Assembly: GCA_009909085.1 (NCBI GenBank)
Contig: JAAANX010000065.1
Coordinates: 62,001-126,000, forward strand
Origin: Cyanobacteria bacterium GSL.Bin1
GTDB taxonomy: Bacteria; Cyanobacteriota; Cyanobacteriia; Cyanobacteriales; Rubidibacteraceae
Length of the DNA: 64,000 nucleotides
Direction of reading: 5' to 3'
The notes under the pieces are model-generated. The model was not told the origin of the DNA. It was given only the letters and a program-made list of their open reading frames with translations, and searched no databases. This document shows, piece after piece, positions 1 through 8,852 of this stretch. Made by a program: the position numbers and the translations under genes. How positions within the stretch are numbered: position 1 is the first letter of the stretch; every line of letters begins with the position of its first letter.

Positions 1-10
1 CTTCTATAAA

Positions 11-36
11 AACTGAGTCGTCATCCCGTCTCAGTT
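11..36. terminator. Weak hairpin, possible end of an upstream transcript
   Basis: A 7-bp stem (AACTGAG paired with CTCAGTT) encloses a 12-base loop, followed by a short T/A-rich stretch. It may terminate a gene lying outside the window to the left. There is no clean run of T residues, so this is tentative. Confidence 0.25.
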
Positions 37-112
37 ATTAAACTTAACTCAAGGGAGAATAGAAAAAAAACTGAACTCTCTTTTCAAGCTCAAGTTCCAA
101 CCAATCTAAACC

Positions 113-865
113 ATGGCTACTTCCTCCACTACACCAGCTTTCAAGGGAATAAGGGATGAAAAAATCGTCCTTTTTTCAGCGGTACAAGTTTCCAAGTGGT
201 ATCAAATGGGAGAGGTGCAGGTGCAAGCGCTCAAATCCGTGGATCTGCAACTGTACGAAGGGGAGTTTGTCGTGTTCTTAGGGGCATCGGGGAGCGGCAA
301 ATCAACTTTACTGAATATTTTAGGCGGATTGGATATTCCCAGTACGGGTGAAATCTTTTTTCGGGGAAATAACCTCACCACCGCCAGGGAAGCGGAGTTA
401 ACGCAATATCGTCGGGAAAATGTGGGGTTTGTCTTCCAGTTTTATAACTTGATTCCTAGTTTGACCGCAGCCGAAAATGTTGCCCTCGTGACCGAATTAG
501 CCCATCATCCTATGTCCCCGAAAGCTGCATTAACCTTAGTCGGATTAGAGGATCGCCTCAATCATTTTCCTGCCCAACTTTCAGGCGGCGAACAACAACG
601 GGTTGCGATCGCGCGCGCCATTGCCAAACGTCCAGAGGTCTTATTTTGTGATGAACCCACGGGCGCGTTAGATTTTCAGACTGGAAAGCGAGTGTTAGAG
701 GTGTTGAATCAGGTGAATCAAGAATTTGGCACAACCATTGCGGTCATTACCCATAATGCCGGGATTGCTGAAATGGCAGATCGCGTCTTGTTGATGCGCA
801 GTGGGGAGATTGTAGAGATTCGAGAAAATGAAACTAAAAAATCCCCTGACCAACTGGAGTGGTAG
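113..865 (+). CDS. ABC transporter ATP-binding protein (MacB/LolD/DevA type)
   Basis: This is the ATPase of a tripartite exporter. It shows Walker [10 protein letters not shown] near residue 57, the Q-loop in VFQFYNL near 108, the signature LSGGEQQR near 156, Walker [13 protein letters not shown] near 176 and an H-loop in VITHN near 215. The length (250 aa) fits the LolD/MacB-NBD subfamily that works with FtsX-type permeases. About 20 residues precede the usual domain start, so translation might begin further in, but no better ATG with a clear Shine-Dalgarno is seen. The next gene is an FtsX permease overlapping or abutting this one, and an HlyD adaptor follows, which supports one operon. The substrate cannot be read from the sequence; in cyanobacteria similar DevBCA-type pumps export glycolipids or other hydrophobic molecules. 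Confidence 0.93.
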   Translation: MATSSTTPAFKGIRDEKIVLFSAVQVSKWYQMGEVQVQALKSVDLQLYEGEFVVFLGASGSGKSTLLNILGGLDIPSTGEIFFRGNNLTTAREAELTQYRRENVGFVFQFYNLIPSLTAAENVALVTELAHHPMSPKAALTLVGLEDRLNHFPAQLSGGEQQRVAIARAIAKRPEVLFCDEPTGALDFQTGKRVLEVLNQVNQEFGTTIAVITHNAGIAEMADRVLLMRSGEIVEIRENETKKSPDQLEW

Positions 866-867
866 CA

Positions 868-3240
868 ATGATTTCGCCTTTAGATCGGAAACTTTTTCGG
901 GAGTTGTGGCAACAATGGGGACAACTGAGCGCGATCGCGCTAGTGGTGGCTTGTGGCATTGCTTGTTTTGTCTTGATGCGCAGTGGCTACCATTCCCTCA
1001 ATTTGACACAAAGGGCTTATTATGAGCAGTATCGCTTTGGAGAAGTCTTTGCCGAACTCAAGCGCGCCCCGCAATGGCTAGAGCAAGAAATTGCAGCGAT
1101 TGAGGGAGTCGCACAAGTGCAGACGCGCATTGTTGCTGATGTCACCCTTGATGTACCCGGATTAGATGAACCCGCCAGCGGACGCTTGATTTCTTTGCCT
1201 AAACACCGCGAAGGAATGCTCAATGATTTATTTATCCGTCATCCCGGAGAGTTTCCTGATCCGCAACACTCAGAAGAGGGATTAGTCAGTGAAGCCTTTG
1301 CCAAGGCCAATGATCTCAAGCTGCAAAGTAAAATTGGCGCAATTCTAAACGGACGCTGGCAAGCCTTACAAATCTCAGGCATTGCCCTTTCTCCTGAATA
1401 TGTCTATGCGGTTTCGGGTGCGGGGAGTCTTTATCCGGATGATCGACGCTTTGGGATTATTTGGATAAATGAAAGCGCTTTAGCCAATGCGTTTGATCTC
1501 GATGGCGCATTTAATAGCGTTTCGCTGACCTTAACCCCGAATGCAAATGAAACGGCTGTGATTGCGCAATTAGACGATTTGCTCGATCCCTACGGTGGAT
1601 TAGGGGCATATGGCAGAGACGATCAAGTGTCGCATCGGATTATTAGTGATGAAATCAAAAGTTTAGAAGTTTCCGCGACGATTCTGCCCACTCTCTTTCT
1701 CGCGATCGCTGCTTTTTTATTGCACGTTTTGCTCTCTCGCCTCATTGCCACGCAACGACAACAGATTGCAGTACTCAAAGCCTTTGGTTACAGCAACGGT
1801 CAAGTCGGATGGCACTACCTCAAGTTTATTCTGGTTGTCTTCAGTGCTGGGGCCATTTTAGGAGTCGGATTAGGATTGCAACTGGGATACGGCTTAACGC
1901 AAATCTATACGGATTTTTTCCATTTCCCCTTATTGCGTTACGAAGCTGGTTTACCGTTAGTGGTTGCTGCCTTATTGGTCAGTGGTGGGGCAGCTTGTGT
2001 TGGCGGTTTAATGGCAGTTCGCAGCGCGATCGCGCTTCCCCCCGCCCAAGGAATGCGACCGGAACCCCCCGCAACGTTTCGCCCGACTCTCATCGAACAA
2101 TTGGGCTTACAACAGTTCTTTTCTCCCGCCGGACGGATTATCTTACGCAACTTAGAACGTCGTCCCGTTCGCGCCGGTTTATCCATTTTAGGCATTGCTG
2201 TTTCTGTGGCGATTCTCCTCACCGGGTTTTATTTACGAGATGCCCTAGATTGGCTAATGACAGTGCAGTTTCAGGTGATCCAGCGTGAGGATGTCACCTT
2301 AATTTTCAATCAACCCCGTTCTCAACGCAGTCTATATGACCTCAATCATCTCCCTGGAATCCTCTATGCGGAAGAATTTCGGATGGTTCCCGCCCGTCTG
2401 CGCCACCAGCATTATCAACATCGTCTTGCAATTACTGGCTTACCACTAACAGGGGAATTGCGCCAACTTATTGATCGGCAATTGCATGAAGTTCCTTTAC
2501 CCCCAGACGGGTTAGTCTTAACCAATAAACTCGCAGCAATTCTCCATCTACAACCGGGCGATTTTGTGCAAGTGGAAGTCTTAGAAGGGGCACAACCCAA
2601 ACGACAGATCCAAGTGACGGGCTTAGTGGATGAAATGGTTGGGTTATCCGCTTACATGAATCTTGAGGCTTTAAACCAAATGATGCGCGAAGGTCGGACA
2701 ATTTCCGGGGCGTATGCGATTATTGATCAGGCACAAGAAGACAAGCTATACCATCAATTAAAACAAACCCCTGTTATTGAAGGCGTTTCCTTTCGGGATG
2801 CACTGATCGAGAGTTTTGAAGAAATTAGTGGGGAAAATATGCAAATGATGACGGGAATTCTCGTGATCTTTTCCTGCATCATTACCTTTAGCGTTGTCTA
2901 TAATTCTGCTCGCATTGCCCTTTCTGAACGAGGTCGGGAGTTAGCCAGTCTCAGGATTATGGGCTTTACGCAAACTGAAATTGCTCTGATTTTATTGGGA
3001 GAACAAGCGATTCTTACCCTGTTTGCCATTCCCGTTGGTATTGGCTTTGGTCTGGGGTTATCTGCTTTAATGGTCAAAGCCTATGATTCGGAATTGTATC
3101 GCTTGCCCTTCGTCATTAGTCGCGCCACCTATGGTTTCACCACCATCACCGTGATCATTGCGGGTCTAATTTCTGGTTTCATCATTTATCGTCAACTCCA
3201 AAAACTTGATTTAATTGCGGTTTTGAAAACTAGAGAGTAA
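868..3240 (+). CDS. FtsX-family ABC transporter permease, two-domain
   Basis: This long permease (about 790 aa) has an N-terminal membrane segment near residues 15-35, a large extracytoplasmic domain, and a membrane block near 270-390 (ATILPTLFLAIAAFLLHVLL and following helices). The layout then repeats: a second anchor near 430-455, a second periplasmic domain and three C-terminal helices, matching two tandem FtsX units as in LolE/YbbP-like proteins. A GTG at 859 is possible, but GGAG at 856-859 sits at ideal spacing before ATG 868, so I chose 868. The gene starts immediately after the ATPase stop at 865, which implies translational coupling. It should form the membrane pore of the exporter. 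Confidence 0.9.
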   Translation: MISPLDRKLFRELWQQWGQLSAIALVVACGIACFVLMRSGYHSLNLTQRAYYEQYRFGEVFAELKRAPQWLEQEIAAIEGVAQVQTRIVADVTLDVPGLDEPASGRLISLPKHREGMLNDLFIRHPGEFPDPQHSEEGLVSEAFAKANDLKLQSKIGAILNGRWQALQISGIALSPEYVYAVSGAGSLYPDDRRFGIIWINESALANAFDLDGAFNSVSLTLTPNANETAVIAQLDDLLDPYGGLGAYGRDDQVSHRIISDEIKSLEVSATILPTLFLAIAAFLLHVLLSRLIATQRQQIAVLKAFGYSNGQVGWHYLKFILVVFSAGAILGVGLGLQLGYGLTQIYTDFFHFPLLRYEAGLPLVVAALLVSGGAACVGGLMAVRSAIALPPAQGMRPEPPATFRPTLIEQLGLQQFFSPAGRIILRNLERRPVRAGLSILGIAVSVAILLTGFYLRDALDWLMTVQFQVIQREDVTLIFNQPRSQRSLYDLNHLPGILYAEEFRMVPARLRHQHYQHRLAITGLPLTGELRQLIDRQLHEVPLPPDGLVLTNKLAAILHLQPGDFVQVEVLEGAQPKRQIQVTGLVDEMVGLSAYMNLEALNQMMREGRTISGAYAIIDQAQEDKLYHQLKQTPVIEGVSFRDALIESFEEISGENMQMMTGILVIFSCIITFSVVYNSARIALSERGRELASLRIMGFTQTEIALILLGEQAILTLFAIPVGIGFGLGLSALMVKAYDSELYRLPFVISRATYGFTTITVIIAGLISGFIIYRQLQKLDLIAVLKTRE

Positions 3241-3309
3241 TCAGCACTTAAAATTAAACTATGAGAATTGAGCTGATCCATTCGTCTGTGGTTCAATCCA
3301 CTCAGTAAC

Positions 3310-4713
3310 ATGAAACTTTCCCAGTTCCGCCCTCGTTTATTCCGTTCTGAAGAAAGCTCAGAAAATGGTGTCACTCCCCCCAAAAAACGCTTTCGATTGC
3401 GACCTTGGCTTTATATTCTCGGTGGGTTAGGCATAACCGGTGCTGTGTTCTTCCTCTTTCGTCCCAGTCCGATTGTAGTCGATGTTGCAACTGTTAAACG
3501 GGAAGAACTCTCCGTAACCATTACAGAAGAAGGGGAAACCCGAGTGCGCGATCGGTATGTGGTTTCTTCGCCCGTTGCTGGCTATTTGCAGCGTCTTGAA
3601 TTAGATGAAGGCGATACCATTACTGCTGGCGAAACCATTGCTCAAATTGATCCGCTGATTCTCGACAGTGAAGTGCAATCTCTACTCGCTGAAATTGAAA
3701 GTCTCAAAGCCGAAAAATCCGGGGTTGCAACTCTCAGACCTAAAAGTGCTGCCCTAACTCAAGCCGAGGCAAATATTTCCGCCACAGAAAGCCAGATTTC
3801 TGCCTCAAAAGCAGTCATCCAAGAACTACAAGCGCGATTGCAACAAGCGAAACACGATCGCGCAAGAGCGGAATTTCTCCGCCAACAAGGCGCAATTTCA
3901 GAACAAGCCCTAGAATCAGCTCAACTCAATGAAACCGCGATCGCGCAAAGTTTAGCAGTTGCCCAACAAGACCTCAATCGTGCCCAAGCTGAACTTAAAC
4001 GGGCACAAGCGCGTCGGGAAGAATTACAAGCCGAACAACAAGATCCGGACTATCTCCTCAGTGTCTATGATTCACAAATTCGGAGTTTAGAAGCTCAACT
4101 CGCAGAACGAACGGATCGTGCCCAACGCACTAAGATTAACTCCCCTGCGAATGGTCAAGTGTTACGCATTCACCAAAAAAGTGAACAGTATGTGGAAGCG
4201 GGTGTATCGCTGTTAGAACTCGGTAATCCCAAAGATCTCGAACTGGTTGTTGATGTGCTTTCTACTGATGCGACTCAAATTGAACGCGGCGATCGCGTTT
4301 TAATAGAACAGTGGGGAGGGGATGAACCGTTAGTGGGAACCGTGAGACGAATTGAACCGGCAGCCTTTACGAAAGTATCAGCCCTTGGTGTAGAAGAACA
4401 GCGCGTCAATATCATTATTGATTTTGTTGACATCCCCAATCATTTAGGCGATCAATACCGCGTGGAAGCCCAAATTGTTGTCTGGGAACAAGAAGATATC
4501 TTACAAATTCCCATTAGTTCCTTATTTCGCTGCGAACAGGGCTGGTGTATTTTCACCGTAGAAAATGGCAAAGCAGAACGGATTCCGGTTGAAATTGGAC
4601 AACGGAATAACCTTGCAGCACAGGTCAAGTCAGGCTTAGAGGAAGGAGAACAAGTCATTCTTTATCCCTCCGAACGCATTGAAGCGGGAACGAAAATTAC
4701 CCCCTCACTCTAG
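3310..4713 (+). CDS. HlyD/AcrA-type periplasmic adaptor protein
   Basis: This membrane fusion protein has one N-terminal membrane anchor near residues 32-50 (PWLYILGGLGITGAVFFLF). A biotinyl-lipoyl half (VVSSPVAGYLQRLELDEGD) follows. Then comes a long Gln/Ala/Glu-rich coiled coil (about 110-265), a second lipoyl half (TKINSPANGQVLRIH) and a beta-barrel C-terminal region. The length (467 aa) is normal for the family. It lies 69 bases after the permease on the same strand and would link the inner-membrane ABC exporter to an outer-membrane channel; no TolC-like gene is present here. Its stop overlaps the 3' end of the convergent TPR gene by 9 bases. Confidence 0.92.
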   Translation: MKLSQFRPRLFRSEESSENGVTPPKKRFRLRPWLYILGGLGITGAVFFLFRPSPIVVDVATVKREELSVTITEEGETRVRDRYVVSSPVAGYLQRLELDEGDTITAGETIAQIDPLILDSEVQSLLAEIESLKAEKSGVATLRPKSAALTQAEANISATESQISASKAVIQELQARLQQAKHDRARAEFLRQQGAISEQALESAQLNETAIAQSLAVAQQDLNRAQAELKRAQARREELQAEQQDPDYLLSVYDSQIRSLEAQLAERTDRAQRTKINSPANGQVLRIHQKSEQYVEAGVSLLELGNPKDLELVVDVLSTDATQIERGDRVLIEQWGGDEPLVGTVRRIEPAAFTKVSALGVEEQRVNIIIDFVDIPNHLGDQYRVEAQIVVWEQEDILQIPISSLFRCEQGWCIFTVENGKAERIPVEIGQRNNLAAQVKSGLEEGEQVILYPSERIEAGTKITPSL

Positions 4714-5376
4714 TTTGTCGATAGTGTTTTGTACGGTTTCATACAGTGGTTGATTCCCTTGGTCTTGATATAATTGAGCCGCCTTTTCCAAATCCGCGAT
4801 CGCGCTCTCTTTTTCGCCCATCGCCGCCCGAGTGACACCGCGATTGGCATAAGCATCTGCTAAATCAGCATTTAAGTCTAGGGCTTGGTTATAATCGGCG
4901 ATCGCGCTTTCTAATTTTCCTTGTTGAGCATGAGCAATTCCCCGATTGAGATAGATTCGCTCTTGATCAGGTTTCAGCTCAATTGCGCGATCATAATCAG
5001 CGACGGCTTTTTCATACTGACGCAGTTGAGTATGTGCCAAAGCGCGATCGTAGTAAGCACCGGCATTCTTTGGATTCAGCTCAATTACTTGCGTTTGATC
5101 GGCAATGGCTTTGTCAAGTTCTCCCAATTCTAAATAACTAACGCCTCGAAAATAATAGGCTTTTTCTGCTGCTGGATCGTTATTAATTGCTTGCTCAAAC
5201 GCTTCAACTGCCGTTTGATAGTCCCCTTGTTGATAAGCTGTCATCCCTTGTTCGAGTGCAGAGGACTGCGTTTGCGCCCAACTCGGTGCAGCCGGCACAA
5301 TTGTAATCAACAACATGATCAAGGTGGAAATTAGAAGAATAGCCACTTGTCTTGGCTTTAGGAATTGAGGTGTCAT
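4705..5376 (-). CDS. TPR-repeat protein with signal peptide
   Basis: A signal peptide is visible at residues 1-34 (hydrophobic core VAILLISTLIMLLITIV, then a PSWA-Q cleavage region). It is followed by about five tetratricopeptide repeats with the typical spacing of A/Y/G residues (for example AYYFRGVSYLELGELDKA and AGAYYDRALAHTQLRQY). Secreted or periplasmic TPR proteins of this size are common in cyanobacteria and act as protein-interaction scaffolds. No catalytic domain is seen. The partner is unknown, and the gene is convergent with the HlyD adaptor rather than part of that operon. Confidence 0.85.
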   Translation of the reverse strand: MTPQFLKPRQVAILLISTLIMLLITIVPAAPSWAQTQSSALEQGMTAYQQGDYQTAVEAFEQAINNDPAAEKAYYFRGVSYLELGELDKAIADQTQVIELNPKNAGAYYDRALAHTQLRQYEKAVADYDRAIELKPDQERIYLNRGIAHAQQGKLESAIADYNQALDLNADLADAYANRGVTRAAMGEKESAIADLEKAAQLYQDQGNQPLYETVQNTIDKLE

Positions 5377-5442
5377 GGTGAGTTTTTTCTTGACGATTCG
5401 ACCCTGATTGTAAAACGAATCGGTTAGCAGGGAAACCTACTA

Positions 5443-6054
5443 TTAGTTAGTCAAACTCTCTTTGAGATAATCAATGAGACTAAACCCACCAATCAAAATT
5501 CCTGAGACAACAATCAAGGCGAGGAAACACACGACTAATCCAGCTAAACAAATCGCCCCGTCATCTTCTTGTAACCCAAAACCAATAATAAAAATGCCAA
5601 TTGCCGGTAAAGTATTGGTTCCCGGAATCGGAATCATCATCGAAATTGACATCAGCGCGATCGCGCTTCCTAAAATGACACGCCCCCCAAAACTGGTACA
5701 GATATAGCTCAAACGAGGACGAGATAGATTTTCTAAACGCTGCAGCCAAGGAACTCCTTTATTAATAAAACCTTGCACTTGTTTTAAATCTAACTGATGA
5801 TGACGAACCCGTTGCGGAAGCCAAGGTTCTTGTGCCCCGAACACCATTTGGCTGGCTAGTAAAAACATCACCACACCAAAAGGAATCGAATAACCGGGCG
5901 CTGGAACCGGTAGTGCAGACGGGAGAGAAAGAAGAACAAATAAAAAACCAAAAATGCGTTCTTTTGTTATTTCTAAGAAGTCAGCTAAATCAACTTGTGC
6001 GGCTCTCTCTTCTTCACAAAAATAACGGTATAACTCACGAGATAGTTTTGCCAT
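5443..6054 (-). CDS. ExoD family protein (exopolysaccharide synthesis)
   Basis: The 203-aa membrane protein matches the ExoD layout. A soluble N-terminal helix region (LADFLEITKERIFGFLFVLLS) leads into a Pro-rich LPSALPVPAPGYS turn. Hydrophobic helices and a second PIPGTNTLPAIGIFIIGFG segment follow, and a last membrane helix lies near residues 165-190. The two Pro/Gly-rich loops inside hydrophobic stretches are the family hallmark. ExoD was first linked to exopolysaccharide production in rhizobia; its biochemical activity is not established. It precedes the prenyl diphosphate synthase divergently in function but on the same strand, without evident coupling. Confidence 0.85.
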   Translation of the reverse strand: MAKLSRELYRYFCEEERAAQVDLADFLEITKERIFGFLFVLLSLPSALPVPAPGYSIPFGVVMFLLASQMVFGAQEPWLPQRVRHHQLDLKQVQGFINKGVPWLQRLENLSRPRLSYICTSFGGRVILGSAIALMSISMMIPIPGTNTLPAIGIFIIGFGLQEDDGAICLAGLVVCFLALIVVSGILIGGFSLIDYLKESLTN

Positions 6055-6139
6055 TCACCCTCATATTGACCACAATTATCTAATGCATAAGCTTTCAATG
6101 CTTACTCGTGAGCAATTATAGACAATTCTGACCTCATTC

Positions 6140-7114
6140 TTAATATAACCGTCGTAAAATATAGTCGGCGAGTTCTCGCAGCGCTTGGGTTGAAGCAGAA
6201 TCTTTTAAGGCATGGTCTAAACATTCTACAGCTACGTGGCTATGATGAGCAGCAAGTTCCCGCGTCCGTTCAATCCCACGACTTTCTTTTACGAGCGCGA
6301 TCGCGCGTTCTAACTCGCCTTCGCCCGTAAACTCATTTTCTACTAAATCTTTTAATTCCGGCTTTTCTTCAAAGGCATAGAGCACCGGTGCGGTTAAATT
6401 CCCACTTTTGAGATCCGAACAAGCTGGTTTGCCAAGGACTTCACTCGTTGCCGTAAAGTCGAGGATATCATCCACAATCTGAAACGCTAAACCGAAATTC
6501 CGTCCATAATGATAGAGTTGCTCACATACCTCGGGAGAGACCCCACTGAGCACGCCTGCCGCTTTTACGCTATTGGCAATCAAAGAGGCTGTCTTATAGT
6601 AACTCTTTTCTAAATAATCTGTAATCGATAGTTCTACATCAAACTGACTCAATCCCTGACGAATTTCACCTTCGGCAAAATCGCGAATGACCTCGGATAG
6701 CAGTTTGACAACTGCTAAATTATCCAAATTTGCTAAATACCAAGAGGATTGAGCAAAGAGAAAGTCTCCTGCCAGTACGGCAATCCGATTGCCAAATAAA
6801 CTATTAACAGTGGCAACATTCCGGCGGGTTTCTGAGTCATCCACCACATCATCATGAACTAAACTGGCGGTATGAATCATCTCCGTAATTTCTGCCAACC
6901 GTCTATGGTATGATGTTAGATCATTTCCAACCAGTGTTGCCCGAGAAGCTAATAAAACGATAGCGGGGCGCAAACGTTTTCCGCCAGCCCCAAATAAATG
7001 TTCTGCCGCCGCACCCAGGATCGGGTGACGCGCTCCAACGAGTTGTTTTAAGTTATCTGTCAATAAGCGCAGGTCTTCATCAACAGGAGCAAATAAGGAT
7101 GTTACAGAGGTCAT
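6140..7114 (-). CDS. sds: Solanesyl/polyprenyl diphosphate synthase
   Basis: This trans-prenyltransferase makes the long isoprenoid chain (probably C45) for plastoquinone side chains by adding isopentenyl diphosphate units. The first aspartate-rich motif DDVVDD is at residues 88-93 with downstream SETRR; the second, DDILD, is at 215-219. The substrate-binding GGKRLRP is near 44. The 324-aa length matches cyanobacterial SDS. Chain length cannot be fixed from sequence alone, and a geranylgeranyl synthase paralogue (CrtE) is the main alternative, but the overall sequence reads as the SDS type. Confidence 0.9.
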   Translation of the reverse strand: MTSVTSLFAPVDEDLRLLTDNLKQLVGARHPILGAAAEHLFGAGGKRLRPAIVLLASRATLVGNDLTSYHRRLAEITEMIHTASLVHDDVVDDSETRRNVATVNSLFGNRIAVLAGDFLFAQSSWYLANLDNLAVVKLLSEVIRDFAEGEIRQGLSQFDVELSITDYLEKSYYKTASLIANSVKAAGVLSGVSPEVCEQLYHYGRNFGLAFQIVDDILDFTATSEVLGKPACSDLKSGNLTAPVLYAFEEKPELKDLVENEFTGEGELERAIALVKESRGIERTRELAAHHSHVAVECLDHALKDSASTQALRELADYILRRLY

Positions 7115-7333
7115 CGGTAAGCCTATATAGGGCGCAGTAGTAGATAAATGTTTACATATCTTTATAACAATTCTAATCTAAGCTTTACCGACATGAAAAC
7201 AAGTACGAAAAGAAAAGCCACTCTCTTGTCAGTTCTTTCCCTTTTGGGCACTGAGTTTGAGAAGCTGACAAAAAATGATTGTCCAACCTAAAAATTTAGG
7301 TGATCTCTTTTCAGAATTGTGCTAATCTTATCA

Positions 7334-7362
7334 TTAAGGTTTAAATAAATTTTAAACCTTAA
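7334..7362. repeat. Perfect 12-bp inverted repeat
   Basis: TTAAGGTTTAAA (7334-7345) and TTTAAACCTTAA (7351-7362) form a perfect 12-bp stem with a 5-base loop in the 768-bp gap between the prenyl synthase and the uracil-DNA glycosylase. No T-run follows. It could be an operator or a weak terminator. Confidence 0.5.
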
Positions 7363-7450
7363 GCTAGTTAATCTAAATTGAGTTGTAGAGACAGCTAGGA
7401 CTTTTCTTCAGGGCGATTGAGAAAGTACCCCTTTACAAGGTTCTGTTACC

Positions 7451-7531
7451 ATGCAAATGCTTGGTCCACCGGAATTAGCCGCAGCTTTGCCAAGAGCAAG
7501 AAAAATTGGCAAGGAATATTTTCTAATTTGA
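7451..7531 (+). CDS. Possible 26-aa micro-ORF
   Basis: An ATG at 7451 opens 26 codons beginning MQMLGPPELAAALPRARKI and ending in TGA at 7529-7531. The composition looks protein-like (one Pro/Ala-rich helix with basic residues) and it is not a shadow of any longer gene, but there is no clear ribosome site. I do not recognise it. It may be a real micropeptide, an upstream ORF of the small membrane protein at 7672, or chance. Confidence 0.2.
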   Translation: MQMLGPPELAAALPRARKIGKEYFLI

Positions 7532-7671
7532 GTACGTCATAGATACTCACCTAGAATTGAAGACAAGCTGGTTAATTTAATCCCTAGTAAAGATTATTGT
7601 AAGCATTAGCCTCGCCAAAAGAAGGGAACTAGCAGACTCTTAATTAACTGTCCACTCCTCGCAACCACTTA

Positions 7672-7785
7672 ATGATGAATATGTCCATTCTGATTCCACT
7701 TCTTGCTATTTCCTACCTCACGATGGTTTACGGTGTTCTGTTTCTAGCGCAACGGGTGCGTGATGTCCAATCGAATCGCACCTAG
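7672..7785 (+). CDS. Small single-span membrane protein (37 aa)
   Basis: This ORF encodes a peptide starting MMNMSILIPLLAISYLTMVY, with one hydrophobic helix from about residue 5 to 26 and a charged tail (QRVRDVQSNRT). The shape, a short N-terminus, one helix and a basic/polar C-terminus, is that of the small subunits of photosystems, cytochrome b6f or NDH-1, but I cannot match it to a named subunit. Start candidates are ATG 7672, 7675 and 7681, all in frame. A strong intrinsic terminator at 7843-7870 follows, so a short dedicated transcript is likely. Confidence 0.55.
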   Translation: MMNMSILIPLLAISYLTMVYGVLFLAQRVRDVQSNRT

Positions 7786-7842
7786 TGCCAGCTAGCGAAG
7801 CAAGCATCACTCAATAATTAATCCAAATTAGGATAAAATGAT

Positions 7843-7870
7843 CACGGCTTAACTCTAGCCGTGTTTTTTT
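7843..7870 (+). terminator. Rho-independent terminator
   Basis: CACGGCT (7843-7849) pairs with AGCCGTG (7857-7863) around a 7-base loop and is followed by seven T residues. It ends transcription of the small membrane protein gene only 12 bases before the uracil-DNA glycosylase start codon. Confidence 0.85.
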
Positions 7871-7882
7871 GCTGGATTAAAA

Positions 7883-8572
7883 ATGAGTGACTCCCAACAA
7901 ACTAATCTTTTTGAGGATACTCCCTCTATTTCTCCACAGCAGTGGGAGCGAATCCCCTTTGATCCTCAAATCTCGATTCTCCCAGGAACCTACAAAAATT
8001 TGGATGAACTAGCCCATCATTGTCGCCAATGTCAACGTTGTGAACTGGCTCAAACTCGGACGCAAGTCGTTGTCAGTCGTGGTAATCCAAAAGCAGATGT
8101 CATGGTTATTGGTGAAGCCCCAGGGCAAAGCGAAGATGAGCAGGGTTTGCCGTTTGTCGGTAAATCAGGACAGTTACTCGATAAAATTCTCGCTTCGGTT
8201 GAATTAAGCCCTGAAGAAGATGTTTATATTTCTAATATTGTCAAGTGCCGTCCGCCCCAAAATCGAAACCCCTCGACCAAAGAAATCAATGCTTGTAAAT
8301 CTTATTTGTTAGAGCAAATTAATCTCGTTAATCCCAAAATTATTCTCTTTACCGGTGCAACGGCTTTGAAGGGGTTGACGGGAGAAAAAAAAGGAATCAG
8401 CAAAATTCGCGGTCAATGGTTGAATTGGGAAGGGTATTGGGCAATGGCAATTTTTCATCCCGCCTATCTGTTAAGGAACCCTTCGCGCGAAAAAGGGAAG
8501 CCTAAGTGGTTAATGTGGCAAGATATGCAGTTAATTCGACAAAAATTAGATGATCTGAGAAAAATTAAATAA
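7883..8572 (+). CDS. Uracil-DNA glycosylase, family 4 ([4Fe-4S])
   Basis: This base-excision repair enzyme removes uracil from DNA. Family-4 hallmarks are visible: iron-sulfur cysteines in CRQCQRC (residues 47-53) with further cysteines near 122 and 138, the catalytic region [20 protein letters not shown] near 77-96, [13 protein letters not shown] near 118, and the C-terminal [10 protein letters not shown] near 197. The 229-aa length is usual. Because a terminator lies directly upstream, its promoter must overlap the terminator region or expression depends on read-through. Confidence 0.93.
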   Translation: MSDSQQTNLFEDTPSISPQQWERIPFDPQISILPGTYKNLDELAHHCRQCQRCELAQTRTQVVVSRGNPKADVMVIGEAPGQSEDEQGLPFVGKSGQLLDKILASVELSPEEDVYISNIVKCRPPQNRNPSTKEINACKSYLLEQINLVNPKIILFTGATALKGLTGEKKGISKIRGQWLNWEGYWAMAIFHPAYLLRNPSREKGKPKWLMWQDMQLIRQKLDDLRKIK

Positions 8573-8635
8573 GAAACAAAGTCACAAAATTAGGAGTGGT
8601 ACTTCAGTAAAGGCAGGGGCAGTTGGGTCCGTGTT

Positions 8636-8670
8636 TGAAAGTAAACGCACCTTCGGTGAAGTTACTTTCA
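8636..8670. other. Long hairpin upstream of the sigma factor gene
   Basis: TGAAAGTAA (8636-8644) pairs with TTACTTTCA (8662-8670). An inner stem, CACC (8648-8651) with GGTG (8655-8658), gives a compact stem-loop. There is no T-run. It lies between the glycosylase stop and sigF and could be a terminator remnant, an RNA processing site or a leader element. Confidence 0.4.
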
Positions 8671-8852
8671 GTCAATTGGAAAAGCACGTGAAAATACTGT
8701 TGTTTTCATACTTGGATCACATTAAAATCAAACCAAGAACAAGATATTCTGATTAAATTAATTTCTTATATTTAGTTCGGAAATCTTTGATCAAAGTGAT
8801 CTTAGTCTGAAAAAGAGATCGTTAGAAGCGAATTCCTGGAGTAAAAATAAAG

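Noticed and set aside
7115-7671. Structured RNA (tmRNA, 6S, SRP or RNase P RNA) in the long gap
   Set aside because: None of the characteristic conserved segments could be found; only a 12-bp inverted repeat and a micro-ORF are visible.
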